A DNA stretch of 64,000 nt, from the NCBI RefSeq assembly GCF_007859305.1, contig NZ_VOHE01000005.1:172280-236279 (forward strand), in the 5' to 3' direction. The translations under genes and the position numbers were made by a program. This document shows positions 27,309 to 35,993 of this stretch, one piece after another. The first letter of the stretch is position 1, and every line of letters begins with the position of its first letter. The notes below the pieces were generated by a model. That model saw nothing but the letters and a program-made list of their open reading frames with translations. It did not search any database and had not been told where the DNA came from. The DNA is from Luteimonas wenzhouensis. GTDB taxonomy: Bacteria > Pseudomonadota > Gammaproteobacteria > Xanthomonadales > Xanthomonadaceae.

Positions 27309-28349
27309 ATGACCCACGATCTCAACGAGACCCTGATCTTCGTCAAGGTGGTCGAGCACGGCAGCTTCATCGGCGCCGCCCGCTCGCTGCGCCTGCCCAA
27401 GACCACGGTCAGCCGCAAGGTGCAGGAACTGGAGTCGCGCCTGGGCGCGCAGCTGCTCCATCGCACCACGCGCAAGCTCGGCCTCACCGAGGCCGGCAGC
27501 GTCTACTACGAACATTCGCAGCGCATCGCGCGCGACCTGATCGAGGCCGAGAGCGCGGTCAGCCAGCTGCAGGCCGGCCCGCGCGGCTGGCTGCGCTTCA
27601 CCGCGCCCTACTCGATCGGCATCGACAAGATCGCGCCGCTGCTGGGCGAGTTCCACATGCGCCACCCGGAAGTGCGGGTGGACATGACCCTGTCCAACGA
27701 GCCGGTCGACCTGATCGCCACCGAGATCGACCTCGCGCTGCGGCTCGGCCCGCTGCCGGATTCTAGCCTGGTCGCGCGCCGGCTCGGCACCATCCGCACC
27801 CAGGTGTTCGCCTCCAGCTGCTATGTCGAACGCCACGGCGAGCCGCTGCATCCGGACGAGCTGCAGTACCACCGCACGCTCGCCATGCACAAGCATCGCC
27901 ACGGCAACGGCTACGCCTGGACGCTGGACGACGGCAACGGCCCGCGCCAGTTCCCGATCAACCCGGTGCTGGTCGCCAACGACCCGGCCGCGCTGAAGGG
28001 CGCGCTGCTGTGCGGGGAAGGTCTGCTCGTCGGCGCCGACGTGATGGTCAAGCAGGCGGTGGAGCTGGGCAAGGTCAAGCGCGTGCTCGCCGGCTGGGTC
28101 GGCCCCGAGTACGAGTTCAACGCGGTGTTCCCGCGCGGGCACGGCCAGTCGCCCAAGGTGCGCGCGTTCATCGACTTCCTGCTCGAGCGGCTCAACCTCG
28201 AGATCGATTACATGACCGAGCACTGCCCGATGATGGTCGGGCGTTGCGGCAACGGCGCGGCGCAGGCGGACGGCGCGGTGGCGGCCGACGGCAAGGCCGA
28301 GGACATCGCCGCCGGCAAGCGGATCCTCGAGACCGTCACCGCCGACTGA
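27309..28349 (+). CDS. LysR family transcriptional regulator
   Basis: This 346-residue regulator has the LysR winged helix (LNETLIFVKVVEHGSFIGAA to about residue 60, with TTVSRKVQELESRLG as recognition helix) and a periplasmic-binding-protein-like effector domain (about 90-300). The C-terminal 45 residues (Ala/Asp/Gly-rich, after DYMTEHCPMMVG) are an unusual extension. ATG 27309 has GGAGG five bases before it. It is divergent from the efflux operon, with an inverted repeat in between, so it most likely controls the pump genes and itself. The effector is unknown; pump substrates or their precursors are natural candidates. Confidence 0.93.
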   Translation: MTHDLNETLIFVKVVEHGSFIGAARSLRLPKTTVSRKVQELESRLGAQLLHRTTRKLGLTEAGSVYYEHSQRIARDLIEAESAVSQLQAGPRGWLRFTAPYSIGIDKIAPLLGEFHMRHPEVRVDMTLSNEPVDLIATEIDLALRLGPLPDSSLVARRLGTIRTQVFASSCYVERHGEPLHPDELQYHRTLAMHKHRHGNGYAWTLDDGNGPRQFPINPVLVANDPAALKGALLCGEGLLVGADVMVKQAVELGKVKRVLAGWVGPEYEFNAVFPRGHGQSPKVRAFIDFLLERLNLEIDYMTEHCPMMVGRCGNGAAQADGAVAADGKAEDIAAGKRILETVTAD

Positions 28350-28371
28350 CGGCGCGCAGGCGGCGCCGCGG

Positions 28372-29349
28372 TCAGCCGCGCAGCAGCACCTTGCCGCCGC
28401 GGCCCGGGCGCTGGCTCGCCGCGGCGGCCTCGGCCACCTGCTCCAGGTCGTAGATCGCGTCGACGGGCAGGCGCAGCTGCCCGTCGAGCGCGCGCTGGAT
28501 CAGCTCGGCGAACAGCGCGCGCTTGCGCTCGGCCGGCATCTCGCGGCTGGCCCTGCTGCCCCAGAACCCGCGCACCTGCACGTCGCGGAAGATCACGTCG
28601 CCGGGCGGCACGTGCATGGGTTCGCCGCCCATCGCGCCGAACGACACCAGCACGCCGCCATGGCCGAGCAGGCTGCACAGGTCCGCGCTGGCGCGCCCGC
28701 CGACCGAATCCACCGCGGCGCGCGCGCCGTCCGCGCCAAGGCGCTCGCGCGCCGCGTCGCGCCAGCCGTCGGCCTGCGTGCACAACACGTCCTCCACCCC
28801 CAGCGCCGCCAGTTCGGCCACGCCTTCCTCGCGCCGCACCAGGCCGAGCACGCGCACGCCGCGCGCGGCGGCCAGCATCGCCAGGGTCTTGCCGACCGCG
28901 CCGTTGGCCGCGTTCTGCACGATCCACTGGCCCGGTTTGACCGCCAGCGATTCGAGCAGCATCAGCGCGCTCAGCGGCATTGCCACCAGCTGCGCGGCCA
29001 CCTCGTCGGGCATCGCGTCGGGCACCGGCACCAGGGCGCGCGCGTCAGCGAGGAAGTACTCGGCCCAGGTGCCGCGCGCCGACGCGGTGGTCACCCGCTG
29101 CCCCGGCGCGAAACCTTCCACGTCCTCGCCGATCGCATCCACCACGCCGCAGCCTTCGCTGCCGCCGATCGCCGGCAGCGAAGGTTTCCAGCCGTACTGG
29201 CCGCGGATGGTGAACAGGTCGTGGTTGTGGATCGGCGCCAGCCGCATGCGCACGCGCACCTCGCCCTTGCCGGGTTCCGGCACCGGTCTGTCGCCGGGCG
29301 CCAGGACCTCGGCCGGATCGCCGAAACGTGCGTGGATCGCGCTGCGCAT
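28372..29349 (-). CDS. Zinc-free MDR enzyme, quinone/enoyl reductase type
   Basis: This 325-residue protein belongs to the medium-chain dehydrogenase/reductase superfamily. The N-terminal GroES-like domain (residues 1-125) includes PIHNHDLFTIRGQYG and GGSEGCGVVDAIG; the Rossmann domain has NAANGAVGKTLAMLAA at about 145-160, the NADPH-binding loop. The catalytic and structural zinc ligands of alcohol dehydrogenases are missing, which points to quinone or enoyl-thioester reduction. ATG 29349 follows AGGAG at proper distance. It is convergent with the LysR gene (22 bp between stops) and divergent from the MscS channel. Confidence 0.85.
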   Translation of the reverse strand: MRSAIHARFGDPAEVLAPGDRPVPEPGKGEVRVRMRLAPIHNHDLFTIRGQYGWKPSLPAIGGSEGCGVVDAIGEDVEGFAPGQRVTTASARGTWAEYFLADARALVPVPDAMPDEVAAQLVAMPLSALMLLESLAVKPGQWIVQNAANGAVGKTLAMLAAARGVRVLGLVRREEGVAELAALGVEDVLCTQADGWRDAARERLGADGARAAVDSVGGRASADLCSLLGHGGVLVSFGAMGGEPMHVPPGDVIFRDVQVRGFWGSRASREMPAERKRALFAELIQRALDGQLRLPVDAIYDLEQVAEAAAASQRPGRGGKVLLRG

Positions 29350-29482
29350 TTGCGGTGACTCCTGGTTCGACCGGAGCGCCACGCTATCGCAGCACGCGCC
29401 GCGATGCGAGTTCCACGAATCGACGCCGCGTGCACGCCGCCCGTGCGACGATTTACCGTTTCCCGTCCACGGATACACCGGC

Positions 29483-30643
29483 ATGCCCGACTGGCAACAG
29501 GCCATCGACGCCGCGTGGCCGCTGCTGGCGGCGCTGCTGCTGGGGCTGGTGGTGCGCCAGCTGCTGTTGTCCGTTGCCCGCCGCGCCGACCGCCACGCCG
29601 CCTCCCGCACGTCCGCGCGGGTGGTGCGGGTGATCGTGGTGCCGGCGGCGCTGGCGCTGCCGCTGCTGTTCCTGATGCAGGCGGTGAGCGCCACGCCGCT
29701 GCCGCCGTCCGCGGTGGCGCAGGCGCAGCACTGGCTCGGGATCGGGGTCCTGCTGTGCGTGGTCTGGCTGGCGGTGCGCGTGGTGGCGGCGCTGGAGGCG
29801 CGGATCCTGCGCGAGCACCCGGTCGACGTGGAGGACAACCTCGCCGCGCGCCGGATCCAGACCCAGGCCCGGGTGATCGCGCGCGTGGCCCAGGGCGCGA
29901 TCGTCCTGGTCGGCGTGTCGCTGGCGTTGATGACCTTCCCCGCGATCCGCCAGCTCGGCGCCACCCTGCTGGCCTCGGCAGGCATCCTCGGACTGGTCGC
30001 GGGCATCGCCGCCAGGCCGGTGTTCGGCAACCTCATCGCCGGCCTGCAGATTGCGCTGGCACAGCCGATCCGGCTCGACGACGTGGTGATCGTCGAGGGC
30101 GAGTGGGGCCGGATCGAGGAGATCACCAGCACCTACGTGGTGGTGCGCGTCTGGGACGAGCGGCGGCTGGTGGTGCCTCTGCAGTGGTTCATCGAGAACC
30201 CGTTCCAGAACTGGACCCGCACCAGCGCCCAGCTGCTCGGCACCGCCTTCCTGTGGCTCGACTACCGCACGCCGATGGACGAGGTGCGCGCGCAGCTGCA
30301 GCGCATCTGCGAAGAGGATCCGCGCTGGGACGGGCGGGTGTGCATCGCCCAGGTCACCGACACCCGCGAACACACCATGGAAGTGCGCCTGCTGGTGAGC
30401 GCGCGCAACTCCGGCGACCTGTTCGACCTGCGCTGCGTGGTGCGCGAGCGCATGATCGACTTCCTCGAGCGCTGCCATCCGCAGGCCCTGCCGCGGCTGC
30501 GTGCGGACATCGCGCGCGAGGAACGCAGCCCGCGCCGCTCGCCGCGGCCCGGCCCGGCGACCGCCGACACCACCTCGCCCGGCGCCGAAGACGGACAGGG
30601 CGACCTCGCCCGTGCCGTGGCGGAGCCACCGCCTCCGGGCTGA
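29483..30643 (+). CDS. Mechanosensitive ion channel, MscS family
   Basis: This 386-residue inner-membrane protein has about five hydrophobic segments in the first 190 residues, the last being the pore-lining helix (LLASAGILGLVAGIAARPVFGNLIAG with the repeated Gly/Ala pattern typical of TM3 in MscS). The MscS beta domain follows (LDDVVIVEGEWGRIEEI; VPLQWFIENPFQNWTRT). The final 40 residues are Pro/Arg/Asp-rich and probably unstructured. Such channels open under membrane tension and release solutes in hypo-osmotic shock. It is one of two MscS-type genes in the window. The start ATG 29483 has no strong ribosome site. Confidence 0.9.
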   Translation: MPDWQQAIDAAWPLLAALLLGLVVRQLLLSVARRADRHAASRTSARVVRVIVVPAALALPLLFLMQAVSATPLPPSAVAQAQHWLGIGVLLCVVWLAVRVVAALEARILREHPVDVEDNLAARRIQTQARVIARVAQGAIVLVGVSLALMTFPAIRQLGATLLASAGILGLVAGIAARPVFGNLIAGLQIALAQPIRLDDVVIVEGEWGRIEEITSTYVVVRVWDERRLVVPLQWFIENPFQNWTRTSAQLLGTAFLWLDYRTPMDEVRAQLQRICEEDPRWDGRVCIAQVTDTREHTMEVRLLVSARNSGDLFDLRCVVRERMIDFLERCHPQALPRLRADIAREERSPRRSPRPGPATADTTSPGAEDGQGDLARAVAEPPPPG

Positions 30644-30739
30644 ACCGTGCGTGCCGCCGGCCGTCGCGGCGCGACGGTCGCTTCACCCGCGCCGTCCTAC
30701 CGTGTCCCGGCCTTGTTCCCTTCTTCCATCGGATCCCGC

Positions 30740-31234
30740 ATGAGCGACCTGCCCGAACTCAAGACCGTCCCCGCCGTCGACCTCACCCGCTACATGGGGA
30801 CCTGGTACGAGATCGCGCGCCTGCCGATGCGGCACGAACCGCGCGAGGCCACCGACATCTCGGCCACCTACGCGCTGCAGGAGGACGGTTCGGTCGAGGT
30901 GCGCAACCGGATGCGCCTGGACGGCGAGGTCGACGAAGCGGTCGGCCGCGCGACCGCCAACGACGCGCGCGGCAGCCGGCTGGAGGTCACGTTCCTGCCC
31001 GAGGGCCTGCGCTGGATCCCGTTCACCAGGGGCGACTACTGGATCATCGCACTCGACCCCGGCTACACCGTCGCCCTGGTCGGCAGTCCCGACCGCAAGT
31101 ACCTGTGGCTGCTCGCGCGCGAGCCGGCGCTGGACGAACTCGTCCGCGAGCACTACCTCGGGATCGCGCGCCAGCAGGGCTTCGACCTCGCCCCGCTGAT
31201 CCTCACGTCGCACACCGGGCAGCCGACGGCCTGA
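30740..31234 (+). CDS. Lipocalin family protein (Blc-like)
   Basis: This 164-residue protein has the lipocalin signature GTWYEIAR near residue 23, the middle strand block GDYWIIALDPGYTVALVG, and the third conserved region YLWLLAREP, so it matches the bacterial Blc group. Blc binds fatty acids or lysophospholipids at the outer membrane. Here, unlike E. coli Blc, there is no signal peptide or lipobox from ATG 30740; either it is cytoplasmic or the true start lies elsewhere. The 96 bases upstream contain no better start with a signal-like sequence. Confidence 0.88.
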   Translation: MSDLPELKTVPAVDLTRYMGTWYEIARLPMRHEPREATDISATYALQEDGSVEVRNRMRLDGEVDEAVGRATANDARGSRLEVTFLPEGLRWIPFTRGDYWIIALDPGYTVALVGSPDRKYLWLLAREPALDELVREHYLGIARQQGFDLAPLILTSHTGQPTA

Positions 31235-31415
31235 GCACGGCACCGCGCCGCTTCCGGCGCGCAATGGGTTGTCGTCACCACGACGGTGGCGGTGACGGCG
31301 CGCGCCACCCGTCGCCTTGCAGCATGGCGGCGAAAGCCTGCCCCGCCGCCTTCCCCCGCGCGGCAGGCAGTCTTGCGCTAGCACGCGGTGCACAGGCGCC
31401 ATCCGCGCGCGCCGA

Positions 31416-32828
31416 TCACAGCCTGAGACGGCCATGGAGCGGCAGGCTCGCCAGCGGTGCGATCGCCGCCAGCGCGAAGATCCAGCGCGCGGCCGGCGCC
31501 AGGTCCGGCGCGTCGCCCGCCGTCCCGGCGGCAAGATTCATCACCAGTCCCGCTGCCGCTACCCCGAACGCAGTGGCGCACAGCTGCACCGTCATGAGCG
31601 AGGATGCGGCCAGGTCCTGTTCCCCGGCCGGCGCCTCGCGCAGCACCGCGGCACCCAGCCACGGGTAGACCAGCCCCACGGCCGCGCCGCCTGCCGCCAG
31701 GGCGACGCACACCAGGGCCAGGACGCCACCTCCGGTCGGCCACGCCATCAGCATGGCCAACGCCCCCATGGACAACGCCGAAAGCAAGGGCGCGATGCAC
31801 AGGAATCGGTGGCGCCGCGCGGGGGACGCGCCCGAGCCGGACATCGCCGCCGCGGTCCAGCCCGCGGACAGCAGGGCGGCGCCGAAGCCGGCCGCCAGCG
31901 GCGACTGGCCGTGCAGCGCCTGCAGGAACAGCGGCACGAAGGCCTCGGTGCAGGTCACCGTGACCGCGAACAGAGCCGACACGGCATACAGTGCCCCCAG
32001 CGGCCCCGACAGCTGGAATGCCCCGATCGGCAACAACCGCCGCGACGCCGACGACTCCGTCCGGACCAACGCCCAGGCCAGCATCGCCGCCAGTCCGAGG
32101 CAGGGCACGCTCCACGGAAACGGCAGCACGCCGGCGACCGATGCCACCAGCACAGCGCACAGCAGCAGCACCAGCTGGCGCCACGGCAGCGACGGGATGG
32201 CCATGGGCGCTCGCGTCGCCCGGGGCAACGCAAGCCCCGCGCCTGCCGCGAACGCCGCGGCTCCCAGCACCACCATCCAGAACGCGAGGCGCCAGAGCCC
32301 GGCTCTCGCATGCAGGCCGCCGAGCAGCGGCCCCAGCACGGTGGCCACCCCCCACATCCCCGAGAACAGCGCCATCACCCGCGGCCACAGGGGCGGCGGG
32401 AACACGCTGCGCACCAGGGCATAGGGCAGGGCCAGCAGCAGGCCACCCCCCAGGCCCTGCAGCACGCGCCCGCACAGCATGACCGCCATCGACGGGGCGA
32501 GCGCGCACAGGGCCGAGCCGGCCGCGAACACCGCCGCCGCCCGGAGGCATGACGCGCGCGGCCCATGCCTGGCCAGCAGGCGGACGGCCACGACCGCGCC
32601 CAGCACCGAAGCCACCACGAACAGGCTCGTGTTCCATGCGTAGTAGGGCATTCCGCCGACGTCGGCCACCACCGCCGGGAGCAGCGTGGCGGAGAGGTAT
32701 AGGCTCACTGCATGCAGGGCCACGCCTGCGGCCAGGACCGACGCGCGCGGCAGGTGGACCCCGCGGAGGATGCCCCGCCAGCCCGGTTCCGAAGCGGCGT
32801 GCACCGCGGCATCCCCCGCGCGGCTCAC
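31416..32828 (-). CDS. MFS transporter (DHA2-like), last gene of ECF41 operon
   Basis: This 470-residue membrane protein has at least twelve and perhaps fourteen hydrophobic segments, with LCGRVLQGLGGGLLLALPYALV (motif C-like antiporter region of the DHA2 group) and VLGPLLGG. It is probably a drug or metabolite exporter. The start is GTG 32828, which overlaps the sigma-factor stop as GTGA, an arrangement expected for translational coupling; the open frame upstream overlaps the sigma gene and is not protein-like. It is therefore expressed with the ECF41 factor. Downstream is a convergent lipocalin. Confidence 0.83.
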   Translation of the reverse strand: MSRAGDAAVHAASEPGWRGILRGVHLPRASVLAAGVALHAVSLYLSATLLPAVVADVGGMPYYAWNTSLFVVASVLGAVVAVRLLARHGPRASCLRAAAVFAAGSALCALAPSMAVMLCGRVLQGLGGGLLLALPYALVRSVFPPPLWPRVMALFSGMWGVATVLGPLLGGLHARAGLWRLAFWMVVLGAAAFAAGAGLALPRATRAPMAIPSLPWRQLVLLLCAVLVASVAGVLPFPWSVPCLGLAAMLAWALVRTESSASRRLLPIGAFQLSGPLGALYAVSALFAVTVTCTEAFVPLFLQALHGQSPLAAGFGAALLSAGWTAAAMSGSGASPARRHRFLCIAPLLSALSMGALAMLMAWPTGGGVLALVCVALAAGGAAVGLVYPWLGAAVLREAPAGEQDLAASSLMTVQLCATAFGVAAAGLVMNLAAGTAGDAPDLAPAARWIFALAAIAPLASLPLHGRLRL

Positions 32829-33712
32829 GCGACGCCCCCGAGCGCGAGGGCGGCGAGCTTGTCGGGATTGCGCACGATATAGACGCCGGTGGCGCGGCCC
32901 TCCCCGTCGTACGAGAAGCTCACCGCGGCCTCGAGCCGCCCGTCCGAGGTCAGCAGCGCGCCGCGGGCGCCGTTGATCGTCGCGTCTTCCCAGGCATACG
33001 CCCGCCACCAGGCCGACAGGCGCGCGGCGATGAACTCCAGGACCATGGCGCGTCCGCACACGGGGGTGGCGATCGCGGCCACCTTGCCGCCGCCATCCGC
33101 CGCCAGGACGACGTCCTCCGCCAACATGCCCGCCAGCAACGCCGTCTGCCCCGTCGCCACCGCATGGCGGAACGCTTCGAGCAGGCTCGCCTGCCGGCGC
33201 GGGGGGACGTGCTGCCGCGCCACCGGCCGGCCGATGTTCGCCCGCGCCCGCGACACCAGCTTCCTGCAGGCCTCCTCCCGCACGCCGATGATGCCGGCGA
33301 CCTCGGCGTGTCGCAGCCGGAAGATGTCGTGGAGCAGGTACGCCGCCCGTTCCTTGGGCGCCAGCCGCTCGAGCAGCAGCAGGAACGCCGTGGACAGGCT
33401 GGACGCCAGCTCGGCCTCCTGCTCCGGGGACGCCGTGCCGGCGCCCTGGACCGGCTCGGGCAGCCAGAACCCGACGTAGTCGGTCCGCGCCCGCTGGGCC
33501 GATTCGAGCATGTTCAGGCAGCGCCGCACGCACACGGTCGTCAGCCAGGCATCGGGATTGTCGATCGCGGCCCGGTCCGCGCCGAGCCACTTCACGAACA
33601 CGTCCTGCACCACGTCCTCGGCGTCCGCCCTGGAGCCGAGCGTGCGGTAGGCCAGCCCGGTCAGGAACGGGCGCCGACGCTCGAACAGGTCCACCCACGC
33701 TGCATCGTCCAT
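32825..33712 (-). CDS. ECF41-group RNA polymerase sigma factor with SnoaL-like C-terminal domain
   Basis: This 295-residue sigma factor has region 2 (DAEDVVQDVFVKWL, residues about 30-43), region 4 (ERAAYLLHDIFRLRHAEVA, 121-139) and a C-terminal NTF2/SnoaL-like extension. All three ECF41 signatures are present: WLPEP at 83-87 in the linker, DGGGK at 206-210 and NPDKL at 282-286. In this group the extension acts as an intrinsic regulator in place of an anti-sigma factor, and the genes sit beside carboxymuconolactone decarboxylases, as here (10 bp after one). ATG 33712 fits region 2. It overlaps the MFS gene by four bases. The stimulus is unknown for the group. Confidence 0.95.
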   Translation of the reverse strand: MDDAAWVDLFERRRPFLTGLAYRTLGSRADAEDVVQDVFVKWLGADRAAIDNPDAWLTTVCVRRCLNMLESAQRARTDYVGFWLPEPVQGAGTASPEQEAELASSLSTAFLLLLERLAPKERAAYLLHDIFRLRHAEVAGIIGVREEACRKLVSRARANIGRPVARQHVPPRRQASLLEAFRHAVATGQTALLAGMLAEDVVLAADGGGKVAAIATPVCGRAMVLEFIAARLSAWWRAYAWEDATINGARGALLTSDGRLEAAVSFSYDGEGRATGVYIVRNPDKLAALALGGVA

Positions 33713-33722
33713 GCCGGCTGCC

Positions 33723-34154
33723 TCAATGCGACCCGATCTGGACGCGGTTCCACAGGTTGATCATCGCCGCCGTGACGGTGAGCACCGCGACCTGCTCCTC
33801 GTTGAAGTGGCGGCGCAGCCCGGCGCGCAGCTCGCCGTACCCGGTGCACGCGTCGAGCGAGGTCAGGGCCTCGGTCCAGGCCAGCGCGGCCCGTTCGGCG
33901 GGGCTGAAGTCGCCCACCTGCCGCCACACCACGAGCCGGTCCAGGCGATCGTTCGTCTCGCCGTCGGCGCGCGCTTCCCGCGCATGCATCTTGACGCAAT
34001 GGCCGCAACCGTTGATCTGCGACGCCCGCAACTGGACGAGATGGTGGATGCCGCGGTCGAGCCCGGCGGCATCCATCGCCTCGTGCACGCGTTCGAGCGC
34101 TTCCATCACGACAGGAATGGTCCGGGCATAGTGGATGGGCTTGTTGTCCGCCAT
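33723..34154 (-). CDS. Carboxymuconolactone decarboxylase / AhpD-like protein
   Basis: This 143-residue protein carries the AhpD-type redox motif C50-G-H-C53 with H57 (INGCGHCVKMH), typical of the carboxymuconolactone-decarboxylase-like family that includes peroxidase-cycle disulfide reductases. It is the usual target and neighbour of ECF41 sigma factors. ATG 34154 has GGAGG at about 34162-34167. It is the first gene of the operon decarboxylase - ECF41 - MFS, with 10 bp to the sigma gene. Biochemical role in vivo is unknown; a protective function against an oxidant or reactive compound is inferred from the motif. Confidence 0.93.
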   Translation of the reverse strand: MADNKPIHYARTIPVVMEALERVHEAMDAAGLDRGIHHLVQLRASQINGCGHCVKMHAREARADGETNDRLDRLVVWRQVGDFSPAERAALAWTEALTSLDACTGYGELRAGLRRHFNEEQVAVLTVTAAMINLWNRVQIGSH

Positions 34155-34523
34155 GGGCAGTTCCTCCTGTTGTACCTGCCCTTGTGACAGTCGACGGCAG
34201 TGGATCGTGACGTGCCCGGGTGGCAACCGCGACCGAGGCGACGTCTCCGACCCGGGTCGCGGACCGCGGACCTCCCCGCGGCGCGCTCCCGGCCGCCGTG
34301 GCCACGCGAGGCCCACCGCAGCATCGCCAGGGTGGCGGACCGCGGGGCGTCGCCGAAGCCCGCGCGTTCGTGCCGCCGCCAATCGGGGCGGATCGGCCGG
34401 ACGCAGCGGGCGGGCCTTGCGGCGGACGGGCGCGCACTTGGCCATGGAACCAGCCTGGCAGGCCCGCCGGCTGCACGACGGGCGCGCGGCGGCTAGACTT
34501 CGGGCCTCTCGCGGGGAGGGCGG
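34155..34523. promoter_or_regulatory. 369-bp intergenic region with an ECF41 -35-like heptamer
   Basis: No gene is seen here. On the - strand, TGTCACA lies at 34189-34183, identical to the -35 element described for ECF41 promoters, 28 bases before the decarboxylase start. No CGTC -10 element is found 16-17 bp downstream; that position is taken by the ribosome site. The rest is GC-rich and unremarkable. Confidence 0.4.
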
Positions 34524-35918
34524 ATGGAACACCAGGACACGCCGGCGCAGGCCGGCCAGGACGCCGGCGCGACCCCGCATGCCGGCCGCATCGCCTTCGA
34601 ACGCCTGCGCGAGCGCACCGACGAGCTCGAACTGCTGGTCTCGGGCCTGTTCGCGTTCGCACTGCTGGCGTTGCCACCACGGATCCTCGACGCCTACCAG
34701 CGCGCCAGCGTCCACGTCGACGGCGTCCTCGACCAGATCCTGCGCTACGGCTACCTGGTGGGCGCAGGGCTGTGCTACGCCCTGGCCGTGGCCTTCATCG
34801 TGCACCTGTCCATCCGCGCCTACTGGGTGGGCGTGATCGGCCTGAAGTCGACCTTCCCCGACGGCATCCGCTGGGACCGCCTGCCGCTCGTCGGCCCGGT
34901 GACCCGCGGCTTCTACCAGCGATCGATCGGAGGCCTGGACGACATGATCGACGGCGCCGACCGCGCCGCCTCGATCGTCTTCGCCATGACCACGCTGATG
35001 GCGCTGGTGATCGCCTGGACGGGCCTGTACATGGTCCTCGGGCTGCTCGCGGGCTGGCTGGCCGGCGGCCTGTTCGCCGATCGCGAACGCGCCGCCATCG
35101 CCGTGTTCCTCGGCCTGGCCGCGCTGCTGATGCTGGTCGGCCTCGGCGCGCCGTTCGCCGACCGCGTGGCCGCGCGGCGCGAGGCCGCGGGCCGCGACGC
35201 CGGTTGGGCGCGCCGACTGGGCGAGCGGGTCCTGCGCATCTACGGCTGGCTGATCCCGCAGCGCCTGGTGTACACGGTGCAGTACACCCTGCAGAGCAAC
35301 CTGCCCAACCGCCGCTTCATGTTCGCGTACACCGGTGGCATCGTCTTCGCGTTCTTCATCAGCAGCTGGGTGCTGCTCAACCACGAACGCCTGGCCTACG
35401 TCGACAGCTACCGGGTGCTGGGCGAGGAAGCGGCGTGGGAGGGGATGCATTCCGCGCACTACGAAGCCATGCGCGAAGGCCCGCACCGGTCCACCGTGGT
35501 GCCGATGATCCCGTCCGACCGGGTGGCCGACACCCACTTGCGACTGTTCATCCCGCACCGTCCGCAACGCGACAACGACCTGGCCCGCGAGCGCTGCGAG
35601 GGCCTGGTGGACGGCCGCAACGAAGCCACCGGGCCGGCCGCGGCCGACCTTGCCCGGCGCTGCCTGGCCTCGCTGTGGACGGTCGCGCTGGACGGCGCGC
35701 CGGTGCCGCTGGACGACTTCGTGGCCAGCGAGCGGCAGGACCTGGGCATGCGCGGACTGACCGGCTACATCGAGGTCGGCGGGCTGCGCCCGGGCCTGCA
35801 CCGGCTGGAACTGGCGTGGAACCCCGAGGGCGGCGACTCGGGCCGCGACCGGCGGCGCACGTACCGCATCCCGTTCTGGTTCACGCCCGGCATCGACCAG
35901 CCGCACGCCGCCCCCTGA
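34524..35918 (+). CDS. Membrane protein of unknown function
   Basis: This 464-residue protein has a charged N-terminus, then about five hydrophobic helices: LLVSGLFAFALLAL, YLVGAGLCYALAVAFIVHLS, AMTTLMALVIAWTGLYMVLG, IAVFLGLAALLMLVGLG and FAYTGGIVFAFFISSWVLL (near residue 275). After the last helix comes a soluble domain of about 170 residues, which probably lies in the periplasm, ending in beta-rich sequence (YIEVGGLRPGLHRLELAW). No catalytic motif or family was recognised. It stands alone, 75 bp before htpG, and may share its transcript. Confidence 0.75.
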   Translation: MEHQDTPAQAGQDAGATPHAGRIAFERLRERTDELELLVSGLFAFALLALPPRILDAYQRASVHVDGVLDQILRYGYLVGAGLCYALAVAFIVHLSIRAYWVGVIGLKSTFPDGIRWDRLPLVGPVTRGFYQRSIGGLDDMIDGADRAASIVFAMTTLMALVIAWTGLYMVLGLLAGWLAGGLFADRERAAIAVFLGLAALLMLVGLGAPFADRVAARREAAGRDAGWARRLGERVLRIYGWLIPQRLVYTVQYTLQSNLPNRRFMFAYTGGIVFAFFISSWVLLNHERLAYVDSYRVLGEEAAWEGMHSAHYEAMREGPHRSTVVPMIPSDRVADTHLRLFIPHRPQRDNDLARERCEGLVDGRNEATGPAAADLARRCLASLWTVALDGAPVPLDDFVASERQDLGMRGLTGYIEVGGLRPGLHRLELAWNPEGGDSGRDRRRTYRIPFWFTPGIDQPHAAP

Positions 35919-35993
35919 GCCGGCGCGGCGCTTGAAAACCGCGCCTGCGCACGCATATCCCGCGCCTGCCGTGGCCTTGAGAAGGAGCATTCC

